A stretch of 64,000 nucleotides of DNA from Aquabacter cavernae (GCF_003993795.1 NZ_RWKV01000015.1:248001-312000), one strand, 5' to 3'; counted from the first letter of the stretch, positions 1-9,609 are shown. The notes: generated from the sequence alone by a model not told the origin. Numbers and translations are program-made.

Positions 1-1013
1 CGCAGCTCCATGAGCGCGGCGGCGCCGCTCGGGCGAGTGCCGAGATGGAAGGCGATCTCGCTGACGTCGAACCCCTGCCCCTCCATGAGGGGGCGCCAAC
101 CGGCAAGGTCCACCCGGAAGGGATTGTCGCGCAGCAGCTCCACCTTCACGAAGGGAAAGCCCGCCGCCAACAGCCCCCGCCAGTCCTGCTGGAGATGGTT
201 GCCCGGCCCCTGCGGCGCGGGATGGAGGATTTCCACGCTGAGCCCGCCCGCCTCCAGAACCGCCTTCTGGCGCACCTCATAGTCGCGGATCACCTGGAGC
301 TTGTCCGCGAGCGGACGCACGCCGTCCCAGAAGCCCCGCGCGGGCGCGCGGCGGTCGGGCGCGGCCTTGAGGACGAAGAAATAGCTCTGGAAATGGGGCG
401 CCACCTCCGCGCTCCCGGTGAGCGCCACCACATCCGCCCCGCTCGCCCGCACCCGCTCCAGCATGCCCGGCAGGAGGCTCGGGGAATGGTAGACGCTGTC
501 ATTGGCGAACCAGATCTCGGACGCCCCCCACAGGTCCGGCAGATGGCGCAGGGCATCGGCCCAGGCGGCGAAATCGTAGCCGCTATTCTCCCGCACCAGC
601 ACCGCGTCCGCCACGTCCGGCCCCGGATCGAGCCCGTCGCGGTCGGAGCGGTCGGTCACCAGGATCAGGACCAGCCGCGCGCCCGCGCGCCGCAGGCTGG
701 CACAATAGCTGAGCGTGTGGCCGAACGGGCGCCCGTCCGGCGCATAGGCCACGAACAGGCAGACCGGCCCGGTCCCGCTTTCCAACCCGTCCCGCCGCAC
801 GATGCGAAGGCCCGGCTCGTTCGCCGGAACCGATGCGGCAGAACCGGACGGCCCGGCGAGGCGGCGCAAGGCGGACATGATCCGGCGGGCGGGATTGCGC
901 CCCGCCAGCACGTTTCCCGCCGCCGCCAGCAATTGCTTGGCGATGGCGAGACGGGCCGGAAGCGAAGCGGGAACCGCCTTGCCCGCCGGGTCTGCTTGGG
1001 GATCTCCCGCCAT
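1..1013 (-). CDS. RgpF-like (rhamnan synthesis F family) protein, 3' end beyond the window
   Basis: A reading frame starts at the ATG at 1013 and stays open to the left edge (337 codons visible), so the C-terminus is missing. The translation has hallmarks of the rhamnan-synthesis F domain (RgpF): RENSGYDFAAW near residue 140, IWFANDSVYHSP near 165, HFQSYFFVLK near 205 and NPFRVD further on. Proteins of this family are found in cell-surface polysaccharide (O-antigen, rhamnan) loci and are thought to act in glycan assembly; the exact reaction is unclear. The gene begins 7 bp after the nitroreductase stop on the same strand, so the two may be co-transcribed, although no functional link is obvious. 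The family call is firm; the substrate is unknown. Confidence 0.8.
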   Translation of the reverse strand, partial: MAGDPQADPAGKAVPASLPARLAIAKQLLAAAGNVLAGRNPARRIMSALRRLAGPSGSAASVPANEPGLRIVRRDGLESGTGPVCLFVAYAPDGRPFGHTLSYCASLRRAGARLVLILVTDRSDRDGLDPGPDVADAVLVRENSGYDFAAWADALRHLPDLWGASEIWFANDSVYHSPSLLPGMLERVRASGADVVALTGSAEVAPHFQSYFFVLKAAPDRRAPARGFWDGVRPLADKLQVIRDYEVRQKAVLEAGGLSVEILHPAPQGPGNHLQQDWRGLLAAGFPFVKVELLRDNPFRVDLAGWRPLMEGQGFDVSEIAFHLGTRPSGAAALMEL

Positions 1014-1020
1014 GGGGTCC

Positions 1021-1590
1021 TCAGAAATAGGTGACGATCTCGTCCAGCGGCGGACGCGGGCGGTCTTCCAGCTTCTGGACCGCGGTGCCCACATAGACGA
1101 AGCCGACGATGCGCTCCGCCTCGGAGAGGCCCAAAGCCGCGCGGCCGTCCGCATCATAGGCCGGCCATTCGGTGAGCCAGGTGGCGCCGAAGCCGAGGGC
1201 GGCGGCCGCCACCAGCAAATTCTGCGCGCAGGCGGCCGCGGACAGCGTCTGCTCCCATTCCGGGATCTTCACATGGGGCGCCGCGCGCGAGACCACGGTG
1301 ATCACCACCGGCGCCCGCGTGAAGCGCTCCAGCTCGAAGGCCATGCGCTTCTCGCCCGCATCCGGCTCCTTGCGGGCAACGATGTCGGCCAGCGCCGCCC
1401 CGGCGCGGGCACGCCCCTCGCCCTCAAGCACGATGAAGCGCCAGGGGGCGAGCTTGCCGTGGTCCGGCACGCGCGCGGCGATGGTGAGGAGGGTGTTCAA
1501 CTGGTCCGCGCTCGGGCCCGGCTCCGCGAAGTCGAGGATTCGGGTGGAGCGGCGGGTCAGCAGCAGGTCGATGGCATCTGGCATGGGCAA
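1021..1590 (-). CDS. Nitroreductase family protein (YdjA-like), FMN-dependent
   Basis: The 189-residue protein is a compact single-domain nitroreductase. An N-terminal LLTRRSTR segment and VPDHGKLAPWRF near residues 40-52 correspond to the FMN-contact region, and the C-terminal half has EQTLSAAACAQNLLVAA followed by a glycine-rich LGFGATWLT stretch. Members are usually flavin-dependent NAD(P)H oxidoreductases acting on nitroaromatics or quinones; the natural substrate here cannot be read from sequence. Two ATGs six bases apart (1590, 1584) are possible starts. It lies directly upstream of the RgpF-like gene and divergent from the secreted protein at 1787, so its promoter should lie in 1591-1786. 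Confidence 0.88.
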   Translation of the reverse strand: MPMPDAIDLLLTRRSTRILDFAEPGPSADQLNTLLTIAARVPDHGKLAPWRFIVLEGEGRARAGAALADIVARKEPDAGEKRMAFELERFTRAPVVITVVSRAAPHVKIPEWEQTLSAAACAQNLLVAAAALGFGATWLTEWPAYDADGRAALGLSEAERIVGFVYVGTAVQKLEDRPRPPLDEIVTYF

Positions 1591-1786
1591 CCGGACTGTC
1601 AGGAAGGGGCCGTGGGAACCTCCCGCCCCCTTAGCACGCCAGGGGGATGGGGCCTAGAGAGGCCGCCCCATGCGCCGTCAAACCGAACGCCGCCAAGGAC
1701 TTCGCCGGCCCACCGGCTCCCGGCCTCCTATGCCCGCTCCCTCACAAGGACTTGAATCTGCCTTGGTTTGAAGGCACGTCACGCGC

Positions 1787-2749
1787 ATGTCTGCCCGCGC
1801 CGCGCTCACCGCCCTCTCCTGCCTCGGCCTCGCCCTTCTCGGCGCGGTGGCGCCTGCCGCTGCGCAGGGGACGCCCGCGTTCGGCACGCCCACCGTTCCC
1901 GCCGACAGTTTCGGCCCGCCGCCCGGCGGGCGCACCCCGCCCGGCACCGCGCGCGAGCCCCATGCCGTGCTGCCCCAGCCCCCGGCCGGAAAGGTGGTGC
2001 TCGGCGCCTATGCCCGGTTCGGCGCCGAGGGCGCGCCCATTCCGCGCGGCGTGTCCTGGCGGGTGTTCGCCGATACGCCGGAAGCCTCCGGCGCCTTCCC
2101 GCTGGTGGCGGAAAGCAGCGATCCCTTCCCGGTCTTCTTCCTCAATCCCGGCGGCTATGTGGTGCATGTGAGCTACGGCTTCGCCACGGCCGCGCAGCGG
2201 GTGCAGATGGGCGCCATCTCCAAGCGCGAAGCCTTCCTGCTTCCCGCTGGCGGCCTGCGGCTCGGGGCGGATGTGGAGAACAAGCCCATCGCCGCGCAGA
2301 GGGTCACCTTCGACATTTTCGAGGGCTCCTTCCTCCAGGGGCGCGCATCCAGCCAGCCTTATTATCGCGGCGCCAATGCAGGCGAGGTGGTGATCCTGCC
2401 GGAGGGCACCTATCATGTGGTCTCCTCCTATGGAGACGCCAATTCGGTGGTGCGCGCGGACGTGTCCGTCCAGCCGGGTAAGCTCACCGACGCCACGGTG
2501 CACCACCGCGCCGCGCAGGTGACGCTGAAGCTGGTGAAGATCACCGGCGGCGAGGCCCTGGCGGATACCCAATGGACGGTGACCACGCCGGGCGGCGACA
2601 CCATCAAGGAATCCATCGGCGCCTTCCCGCAATTCGTCCTCACCGAGGGCGACTATGTGGCCTTCGCCCGCAATGACGGACGCACCTTCAGCCGCGAGTT
2701 CAAGGTGGAGGCCGGGCAGGACCAGGAAATCCAGGTCCTGCTGAAATAG
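1787..2749 (+). CDS. Secreted protein of unknown function, beta-rich
   Basis: The 320-residue protein starts with a clear signal peptide (hydrophobic run through residue 25, likely cleavage after AAAAQ), then a Pro/Gly-rich linker to about residue 60. The remainder looks like repeated small beta-sandwich units: comparable turn motifs such as NPGGYVVHVSYG, PEGTYHVVSSYGD and TEGDYVAFARNDG recur at roughly 100-residue spacing, each followed by a short beta-strand segment. This suggests three Ig- or carboxypeptidase-regulatory-like modules in the periplasm or at the surface. I do not recognise a named family and propose no function. It is transcribed alone, divergent from the nitroreductase and convergent with the autotransporter. 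Confidence 0.75.
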   Translation: MSARAALTALSCLGLALLGAVAPAAAQGTPAFGTPTVPADSFGPPPGGRTPPGTAREPHAVLPQPPAGKVVLGAYARFGAEGAPIPRGVSWRVFADTPEASGAFPLVAESSDPFPVFFLNPGGYVVHVSYGFATAAQRVQMGAISKREAFLLPAGGLRLGADVENKPIAAQRVTFDIFEGSFLQGRASSQPYYRGANAGEVVILPEGTYHVVSSYGDANSVVRADVSVQPGKLTDATVHHRAAQVTLKLVKITGGEALADTQWTVTTPGGDTIKESIGAFPQFVLTEGDYVAFARNDGRTFSREFKVEAGQDQEIQVLLK

Positions 2750-2819
2750 CGCGCCGGGAGCCGCCCTTTCAGGTGCTCCCGCCGCAGGGTCGAAGGGCGT
2801 GAAGCGGCGCGGGCGCCGC

Positions 2820-5747
2820 TCAGAAGGTCCAGGACAGGTTGGCCGAGAAGGCATTCACCGTGACGCCGTCGCCGAACTGGCCCACATAGGAGGCGCCGAC
2901 CCGCGCCTGGGGCGTGACGATGAGGTCGATGCCCGCCTCCATCAGCGCCGCATTCTGCGCCAGCGGCACACCGGACACCGAGAAGGCGGCACCGGGCACG
3001 GCCGAGATGGCCAGTTGCGCGCTCGGCGTCGTGTCGCCGAAGGCATATTGCCAGGCGGCGGACGCATGGGGCGCCAGCACCATTCCATTGGACAAAGCGA
3101 AGCTGGTGGCCGCGCGCAGGCCCAGCGTGCCGTAGCCGATATTGGACGTGGCCGACCCCGCCGTGAGACCGGCGGCGGGCGCCCCGTTCTCGGTGAAGCC
3201 ATCGGTGTTCACATGCACCAAGGCAAGCCCCGCGAAGGGCTCCAGCGCGAGCCCCTGGACGGCGAAGCCGTAACCCAGCTCCGCGAAGATCTGCCCCGTG
3301 CCGCCGTCATATTGCGCGGTCGCCGTCTCCAGGAAGCCGGGGAAGGCGATGGCGCGGCTGGCATCCACCTGGTTGAAGGCATAGGTCGCCCCGAGCCGGA
3401 CGTTCACCGGGCCCAGCATGGTGCCGCCATAGAGCGCCACCAGCATGGAATTCACGGTGCTGGAGGCATTGAGATCGGAAACGCTGGCGCCCGACTGGGA
3501 ATAGCCCAGCGCCGCGCCGACGCGCCACGCGCCCGCCTGGATGTCCGCGCCGGCCATGAGGCCGCCCACGGTGGAATCCACGCCGGACGTGCCGTTCTTG
3601 CCGTCATAGCTGGTCCAGCCGCCGAAGCCCTGCACCCAGGCCGTGGTGCCCATGGGGATCGCGGACGGTGCCACGGGCGCCGGCGCGGCATAAGCAAGCG
3701 CCTGGGAAGCGGACGCGGCTGCGGTCATTTGCGGCCCGAGATTCGCCAAAGCCGGCCCGCCATAAGCGAGCGCGGCGAGCGGACCGGACGTGCCGCCATA
3801 GGCTCCTTGGCGCAGGCGGTCCAGCACGGCGCTGCGGCTATAGAGGCTGTCGCCCGCCAGAACCGTCTGCTGGCTGGCATAGGCCTCGCCCGACAGAGCG
3901 GAGAGAGCGAGGGGAAGCTGGGCGGCGCTTAGCCCATAGAGGGTGGTGAGCATGCTGTCCGCGGCGGCGCCCGCATTCGCCGACGCGCCGCTGTTGAACG
4001 CCCGGTCCAGTCCGGCGCCCACGGCGGACTGGTTGGCGGTGAGGCCCGCCTGCTGCCCCATCTGCGAGGTGAGGTTCACCATCACCTGCGTATCGGAATA
4101 GCCGATCTGCGCGCTCACGAAGGTGGGCAGGCCGGACGTGGCGAGGGTATCGAAGGTGCCCGTCATCCCGTCCGTCACAGCCATCAGGGTGTAGCTGTTG
4201 GACAGATCGGAGGTGAGGAAGGGTACCTGCAGCGTGCCCGCGAGCCGCGCGACGCCGGTGATGCCCAGGAAGTCGCTGCCCGTATCCCCCACGCGCAGGG
4301 AGAGGGTGCCGGCCTGCGTCTGCACATAGGTGCCGCTGAGCAGATGGGTGATGGACACGCCCGTGCCGCTCACGCCGATCCAGCCGCTATTCTCGAACCT
4401 TTTCTCCGGCCCGGCGGTGGCGGCGATCCGGCCGTCGATGATGCCGGTATTGACGATCACGGTCCCGAAGCTGTCGGGGCCGGTGCGCAGCACATCGGCG
4501 ACGGGCTCCGCCTGGAGGGTGCCGGAATTCAGCAGCGTGCCGTAGACGCCGTGCAGTTCCACCGCCGCGCCCACGAGGCCCGTGGCCGTCACGGTGCCGC
4601 TATTGGTGAGCACGCCGTAGGTCTCGCCGCGCATGCCCACGCCCGCCACGCCGCTCACATGGACGGTGCCGCTATTGACGATGTCGTCGCTCTTGCGGCC
4701 GGACAAGGCGGCGGCATTGTCCGCGCTTGAGGTCAGCGTGCCGGTGTTGCGGATGGGATTGTAGAGGCCGGGAATGGTGGCGATATAGGCGGTGATGCTG
4801 CTGCCGTTCTGGACGATGCCCACCACCTTGTCGCCATAGGCCGAGTTGGACGAGACGGTGTCGCCGGGAATGTTGATCTCGTACCAGGTGACCGAGCCGT
4901 CCGCCGCCACATGCATGACCGCCGGATGGGTCTCGCCATCGGCCGTGATCCAGTTGGCGACCAGATTATATTCGTCCGTCCGGCCCGCGCCGACGATGCC
5001 CTCGAAATGGGTCGCGATGGCGCCGGGGTGGTTATACTCGGTGAAGGTGCCGGTCACCTTGTCGTAGATATAGCCCTTCTCGGGGCCGAGGCCGCCGCCG
5101 GGTGCCGCCTCGAAATAACCGCCCGCAATCTTGTCGCCCCAGATGCCATAAGCCGTGGTGCTGATGGCGCCCGGCTTGTTGTTGGTGGTGTAGGCGCCGG
5201 TGCGGATGTCGTAGATGAAGGCGTTTCCGGTATCGAGCTGGGTGTCGTAATTGCCCACCACCTGATTGCCGAACGTGCTGTGGGCGATGGTAAACAGCGT
5301 CGGCGACCCGCCCGAGCTGGGATATTGCAGGTTGGTGAGCTGCTGGCCGGGCGCGGCGGCGCCGTCATACAGATAGCCGATGTCATAGGGCGCCGACGCG
5401 GTGGTCTGGTAGCTGCCGACCGCGCGCAGGATGCCGGACTGGGAGCCGAAGCTCGGCCCATAGGGCGAGGAGATGATGGCGCCCGGATAGTTCGCGCCAT
5501 TCGCGGTGGCCTGCGGAAAGGCCGACCATGTGCCGCTGCCCATGTCGTAGAGCAGCCCACCCGTATAGGTGGTGCCCGGAATGATGTAATTGCCGGTGAT
5601 GATATTGGCGTGGATGCCGGTGAAGAAGGTGTCGAGGCCCTCGAAGCGAAGCGTTTCGTAGCTGAATGCGGGCTCCGGCTCCGCGAGCGCCGGCTGTGCG
5701 CAGACAATCAGACCCAGCCCTGCGGCGAGCGACCCTTTGAAATTCAT
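2820..5747 (-). CDS. Autotransporter (type V secretion) with repeat-rich passenger
   Basis: From the ATG at 5747 the product is 975 residues with a signal peptide ending around ALAEPEP. Residues about 30-340 hold short repeats of the type GYLYDG, AFIYDI, GYIYDKVTGT, each followed by a phrase such as NHPGAI, resembling HAF-type beta-propeller repeats. Residues about 350-480 carry NSGT-type beta-helix repeats. The C-terminal ~270 residues form the autotransporter beta-barrel (AWVQGFGGW entry, alternating amphipathic strands) and end in SWTF, the expected aromatic terminus for BAM recognition. The frame is open further upstream, but the signal peptide fixes the start. Role probably adhesion or surface display; ligand unknown. 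Confidence 0.88.
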   Translation of the reverse strand: MNFKGSLAAGLGLIVCAQPALAEPEPAFSYETLRFEGLDTFFTGIHANIITGNYIIPGTTYTGGLLYDMGSGTWSAFPQATANGANYPGAIISSPYGPSFGSQSGILRAVGSYQTTASAPYDIGYLYDGAAAPGQQLTNLQYPSSGGSPTLFTIAHSTFGNQVVGNYDTQLDTGNAFIYDIRTGAYTTNNKPGAISTTAYGIWGDKIAGGYFEAAPGGGLGPEKGYIYDKVTGTFTEYNHPGAIATHFEGIVGAGRTDEYNLVANWITADGETHPAVMHVAADGSVTWYEINIPGDTVSSNSAYGDKVVGIVQNGSSITAYIATIPGLYNPIRNTGTLTSSADNAAALSGRKSDDIVNSGTVHVSGVAGVGMRGETYGVLTNSGTVTATGLVGAAVELHGVYGTLLNSGTLQAEPVADVLRTGPDSFGTVIVNTGIIDGRIAATAGPEKRFENSGWIGVSGTGVSITHLLSGTYVQTQAGTLSLRVGDTGSDFLGITGVARLAGTLQVPFLTSDLSNSYTLMAVTDGMTGTFDTLATSGLPTFVSAQIGYSDTQVMVNLTSQMGQQAGLTANQSAVGAGLDRAFNSGASANAGAAADSMLTTLYGLSAAQLPLALSALSGEAYASQQTVLAGDSLYSRSAVLDRLRQGAYGGTSGPLAALAYGGPALANLGPQMTAAASASQALAYAAPAPVAPSAIPMGTTAWVQGFGGWTSYDGKNGTSGVDSTVGGLMAGADIQAGAWRVGAALGYSQSGASVSDLNASSTVNSMLVALYGGTMLGPVNVRLGATYAFNQVDASRAIAFPGFLETATAQYDGGTGQIFAELGYGFAVQGLALEPFAGLALVHVNTDGFTENGAPAAGLTAGSATSNIGYGTLGLRAATSFALSNGMVLAPHASAAWQYAFGDTTPSAQLAISAVPGAAFSVSGVPLAQNAALMEAGIDLIVTPQARVGASYVGQFGDGVTVNAFSANLSWTF

Positions 5748-5872
5748 GACCCAACCCCTCGGCCACGCCGAACGCGCGCGGCGGTCCACTGTATCCGAGG
5801 CGGGGCGAACGGGAACGGTCTGGCGGTACCGATCCAAAAATAGACACGCTGGAACCGGCCCAGCCGCCCCTC

Positions 5873-7132
5873 TCACCGGGATGCGGTCGCGCGCGATCCT
5901 GAGCGACCGCCGGGGCGGCCACGCCGCGCGCGGCGCTTGATCCACCAGATGGCGACGCCGGTCACCGACAGGCCGGCCACCACCAGCCCCGCAAGAGCGA
6001 TGAGGATGCGCCCCGGCAGGCCCGCGATCCGGCCGCTATGGATGGGAAACTGAAGCTGGAGGAAGGTATCGCCCGCCGTGCCGGCGCCCGGGACCACCTC
6101 TCCCACAGGCGCGGCGGTGCGGCCGTCGAAATAGAGCCAGGGGCTCGTCATCATGTTCTCGCCGCTGCCGAAGCGGACGCCGAACAGGCCGAAGGCCGGG
6201 GCGTAGAAGATATAGGTGGGCGCCAGGGTCCAGCCCCGTGCGCGGGCCTCCGCCTTCGCCCGTTCCAGCACCAGATCATAGGAGAGGCTTCGCGCCAGCG
6301 GCTCCGCAGGCAACGGCCCCCCGAGGGGATGCGGCGTGAGGGGTGAGAAGAGCCGCACCACGGGCTCGAACACCTGCGTGCGCAAATTCATGGCGACGGA
6401 TGACACCGCCAGGACGATCAGCAGCACGAAGAGCCACAGGCCGGTCGCCCGGTGCCAGTCCAGGTTCAGGCGGAACGTGCTGCCGCCCTTGATGGCGAAG
6501 GCGCTGCGCCACTTGCGGAAGAACGGCTTCCCCAGCGGGAATGTCAGCGCCACGCCGATGAAGCCATCCAGCAGCCAGAACAGGGCCACCCCGCCCATGA
6601 CCAGGACACCGAGCGCCCCCGGCAAACTGAGGCTGTGATGGAAAGTGTAGAGAAACGGGATGAGATGTTCCCGCGAGACGCAGCAGGCGCCCCACACGCG
6701 GGAGCCGAGAATCGCGCCGCTCACCGGATCGAGGCTGAACCAGTCGGCCGGCGGATCCCCGGCCGCCATCTCCGCATCGCCGCGCGCCATGGCGCGCAGC
6801 TCCACCGGGCCGTCCCGGGTGCGCTCCAGGCTGACGGACCAGACCGACAGGCGGGGATCGTGCGCCTCGACCTTGGCGGCCAACGCCTCGGCGGAGAGAA
6901 ACGGCCCCTCCCCTGTCGTCTCATAGAAGGCGGGATTGAGCAGCGCATCCAGTTCCCGGTTGAAGGCGATGATGCTGCCCGTGAGCCCGGCGAGGGTGAG
7001 GAAAAGCGCCGTGGTCAGCCCGATGCAGCGATGCATCAACACCAGGACCGGCCGGACCTTCCAGGTGCGGCCGGCCGGGCGTGGTCCGGTATTCGCCCTC
7101 GGCTGGACCGACGGCCGGCTCGCCTCGCTCAC
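5873..7132 (-). CDS. PepSY-associated transmembrane protein (iron-uptake type)
   Basis: The 419-residue inner-membrane protein has the PepSY_TM layout: a first helix after HRCIGLTTALFLTLAGL with a conserved histidine, a large periplasmic PepSY region, two central helices (HSLSLPGALGVLVMGG; HRATGLWLFVLLIVLAV) and a last helix before a basic RRARRGR tail. Relatives next to siderophore receptors (PiuB/FsrB type) are implicated in ferric-siderophore reduction or uptake. Its start overlaps the stop of the TonB-dependent receptor by 4 bp, so the two are translationally coupled and probably handle the same iron chelate. Reductase activity is inferred from context. Confidence 0.85.
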   Translation of the reverse strand: MSEASRPSVQPRANTGPRPAGRTWKVRPVLVLMHRCIGLTTALFLTLAGLTGSIIAFNRELDALLNPAFYETTGEGPFLSAEALAAKVEAHDPRLSVWSVSLERTRDGPVELRAMARGDAEMAAGDPPADWFSLDPVSGAILGSRVWGACCVSREHLIPFLYTFHHSLSLPGALGVLVMGGVALFWLLDGFIGVALTFPLGKPFFRKWRSAFAIKGGSTFRLNLDWHRATGLWLFVLLIVLAVSSVAMNLRTQVFEPVVRLFSPLTPHPLGGPLPAEPLARSLSYDLVLERAKAEARARGWTLAPTYIFYAPAFGLFGVRFGSGENMMTSPWLYFDGRTAAPVGEVVPGAGTAGDTFLQLQFPIHSGRIAGLPGRILIALAGLVVAGLSVTGVAIWWIKRRARRGRPGGRSGSRATASR

Positions 7133-9609
7133 CAGCGATAGGCCAGCGTGCCGTAGACCGTGCGGCGCGTGCCGTAGATGACCGAGTTCCAGTAGAAGCC
7201 GGGCGTGTAATAGTCCGTGTCCAGCAGGTTGGTGCCGGAAATGGCGAGGGTGGCGCCCTTCAGCCGCCGGTCGAACGCACCGAGGTCGTACTTCAAGGCG
7301 GCATCCAGCAGCGTGTAGCCGGGCACGCTCACCTGCGCACCGGAGACAGTCTCCATCACCGCATCGGAACTGCCCACATAGCGCACGCCGCCGCCGAGGC
7401 CGAGGCCATTCAAGGCGCCGTCACGGAAGGTGTAATAGGCCCACAGCGCGGCCGCATTCTCCGGCACGCCCGAGGGCGCCGTGCCGGCCTTGCTGGTCCC
7501 GTATTCGTTGGGATTATCCTGCGTCACCTCGGCGTTGAGATAGGTATAGGACGCAATGACATCGAGGTTCGCCGTGAGGTTCGCCTTGGCCTCCAGTTCG
7601 AAGCCCCGCACGCGCACCGCCCCATCCTGCACCGAATAGCCGAAATTCACCGGGTCGTTGGTGAGGACATTCTGCTCGGTGATCTGGAAGACCGAGGCAG
7701 TGAACAGGCCGCGGAAGCTGGTGGGCTCATACTTGATGCCCGCCTCATATTGCTCGCCCGTGGTGGGCTTGAAGGCATTCCCCTCGAAGTCCGTGCCCGC
7801 AATGGGCAGGAACGAGGTGGAATAGCTCGCATAGGGCATGAGGCCGTTGTCGAACTTGTATCCGAGAGCCACGCGGCCCGTGAAGGCGGCATTGGTCGCC
7901 ACGGCCTCCTCGTCGGTGAAGCCATAGTCCGCCAACAGGGTACGGGAGTTGTAATTATATTCCTCGTTGCGCACCCAGTCCTGCCGCCCGCTCACCGTGA
8001 GCAGCCAGTTTCCCAGGGTCATCTGGTCCTGCGCATAGACGCCCATCTGCAGCAGCTTGCTCTGCGTGTCGGACCAGGGGAGGCCGAACTGATAGCCGAA
8101 ATCGTAGTTCGGATTGAAAATGCTGATGGCGTTGTAATTGGTGGAATTGGTGCGCGTCTCCGTGGCGTTGTAATAGCCGCCATCCAGGCCGAACAGCACC
8201 TCATGGCCGATGGGGCCGGTGTTGAACATGCCCGAGAGCCGGTTGTCCATGAGGAAACTGTCGGAGGTCTTCGGCCGGAGCTGCACGCCGATATTGATAT
8301 ATTGGCCGTCCACCACCGCCAGCGTCAGGTCCGAGCCCCAGGCGGAATTGAAGTCCACCTCCGAATGGACGTAGCGCGCGTTCTGCTGGAACCTCCAGCC
8401 GGTGTCGAACTCGTGCTTGAACTCATAGCCGATGGAGCTGTTCTCCACGTTCCAATTGGTGAGGCCCGGCGCACCGAGATAGAGGCTGGGAGAGATTTTC
8501 GGCCCCAGGTCGAAGACGGTATTGGCCATGGGCAAGCTCTGTTCCGAGCCGCCCTTCTCCGTTTTCTGGTAGGCGGCGAGAATGGTCAGGCTGGTCTGCC
8601 CATTGGGCTGGTAGGTCACGGCCGGGGCGAAATAGATGCGGTTGTCCGGCGAGAAGTTGATCTGGGTGTCGGCGTCGCGGAACAGGCCGGTCAGGCGATA
8701 GAGCCAGGTGCCGTCTGCGGTCGCCGGGCCGCTGATATCGAAGGCGCCCTGCAGCCGGTCGAAGCTGCCGGCCAGGATCTCGATCTCGCGCAGCGGAGTG
8801 GCGGTCGGGCGCTTGGTGATGGTGTCGATGATGCCGCCGGGCACGCCGGAGCCGTAAAGCGCGGAGGCAGGCCCCTTCACCACGTCGATGCGTTCGAGGC
8901 CATAGGTCTCGATGTCGGCATCATAGGCGTTGAAGCCGCCCCGCAGGCCGTCGCGATAGAAGGCGGCCTGGTCATTGGCGCGGAAGCCCCGCAGATAGAT
9001 GTCCGGCATGCCCTGGCCGCCGGGATAGTCCACCACCCGGATGCCGGGCGTATAGGCCACCGCCGCATTGAAGTCCTGGACCCCGCGCTGGTCCATTTCC
9101 TGGCGCGTGATCACGCTGACGGACTGGGGAATGTCGATGATCGGCGTGTTGGTCTTGGTGCCGGCGCTGGTGGCCAGCGCCACGATCTGCTGGTCGTCGG
9201 CGATGCCTGTGACCTCGATGCCGCCGAGCGGGATGGCACCTCCGGCATCGCCGCCCGCCGCATTGGGCCCGCTGATGGTGACCGTGTCGCTGCGCGTGAA
9301 GCGGTAGACAAGGCCGGTTCCCTGGAGCAGGCGGGCGATCGCCGCATCGGGCGTATAGGCGCCGCTCAAGCCCGGCGTCCTGCGGCCGGCCACGAGGTCT
9401 GACGGAAACAGGAGACGCAGCCCGGCCCTGTCGGCGAACACGGTGAGCGCGCTGCCGAGATCCTGGGCCGGAATGTTGAACGCGATGGCGGCGGGCGGGG
9501 TGCCCTGGGCGCCTGCGGTTGTCGGCAGCGCGGCGCCGAGGACGAGGGCCATCGCCGCCGATCCCAGCCAGTTCACACGTCGTGCCGTCCGCTTCTGTCC
9601 CCCACCCAT
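7129..9609 (-). CDS. TonB-dependent siderophore receptor with N-terminal STN signalling domain
   Basis: The 826-residue outer-membrane receptor has a signal peptide to about residue 35, an STN domain at about 40-115 (FNIPAQDLGSALTVFADRAG), a possible TonB-box region (GGIEVTGI), a plug domain (NTPIIDIPQSVSVITRQEM; VDVVKGPASALYG-like segment) and a 22-strand-type barrel ending YGTLAYRW. The STN domain marks it as a transducer that contacts a FecR-type antisigma protein, and fecR and fecI homologues lie just upstream on the same strand. It probably imports a ferric siderophore of the hydroxamate or citrate kind and induces its own synthesis; the ligand is not readable. AGGAG is placed well before the ATG. 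Confidence 0.93.
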   Translation of the reverse strand: MGGGQKRTARRVNWLGSAAMALVLGAALPTTAGAQGTPPAAIAFNIPAQDLGSALTVFADRAGLRLLFPSDLVAGRRTPGLSGAYTPDAAIARLLQGTGLVYRFTRSDTVTISGPNAAGGDAGGAIPLGGIEVTGIADDQQIVALATSAGTKTNTPIIDIPQSVSVITRQEMDQRGVQDFNAAVAYTPGIRVVDYPGGQGMPDIYLRGFRANDQAAFYRDGLRGGFNAYDADIETYGLERIDVVKGPASALYGSGVPGGIIDTITKRPTATPLREIEILAGSFDRLQGAFDISGPATADGTWLYRLTGLFRDADTQINFSPDNRIYFAPAVTYQPNGQTSLTILAAYQKTEKGGSEQSLPMANTVFDLGPKISPSLYLGAPGLTNWNVENSSIGYEFKHEFDTGWRFQQNARYVHSEVDFNSAWGSDLTLAVVDGQYINIGVQLRPKTSDSFLMDNRLSGMFNTGPIGHEVLFGLDGGYYNATETRTNSTNYNAISIFNPNYDFGYQFGLPWSDTQSKLLQMGVYAQDQMTLGNWLLTVSGRQDWVRNEEYNYNSRTLLADYGFTDEEAVATNAAFTGRVALGYKFDNGLMPYASYSTSFLPIAGTDFEGNAFKPTTGEQYEAGIKYEPTSFRGLFTASVFQITEQNVLTNDPVNFGYSVQDGAVRVRGFELEAKANLTANLDVIASYTYLNAEVTQDNPNEYGTSKAGTAPSGVPENAAALWAYYTFRDGALNGLGLGGGVRYVGSSDAVMETVSGAQVSVPGYTLLDAALKYDLGAFDRRLKGATLAISGTNLLDTDYYTPGFYWNSVIYGTRRTVYGTLAYRW

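Noticed and set aside
7081-9402. A 773-codon open frame on the plus strand opposite the TonB-dependent receptor
   Set aside because: The minus strand encodes a clear receptor. In GC-rich DNA the antisense frame stays open by codon bias; its translation is Arg/Gly/Ala-rich and matches no family. The same applies to long frames opposite flhA, cheA, fliF, motC and others.
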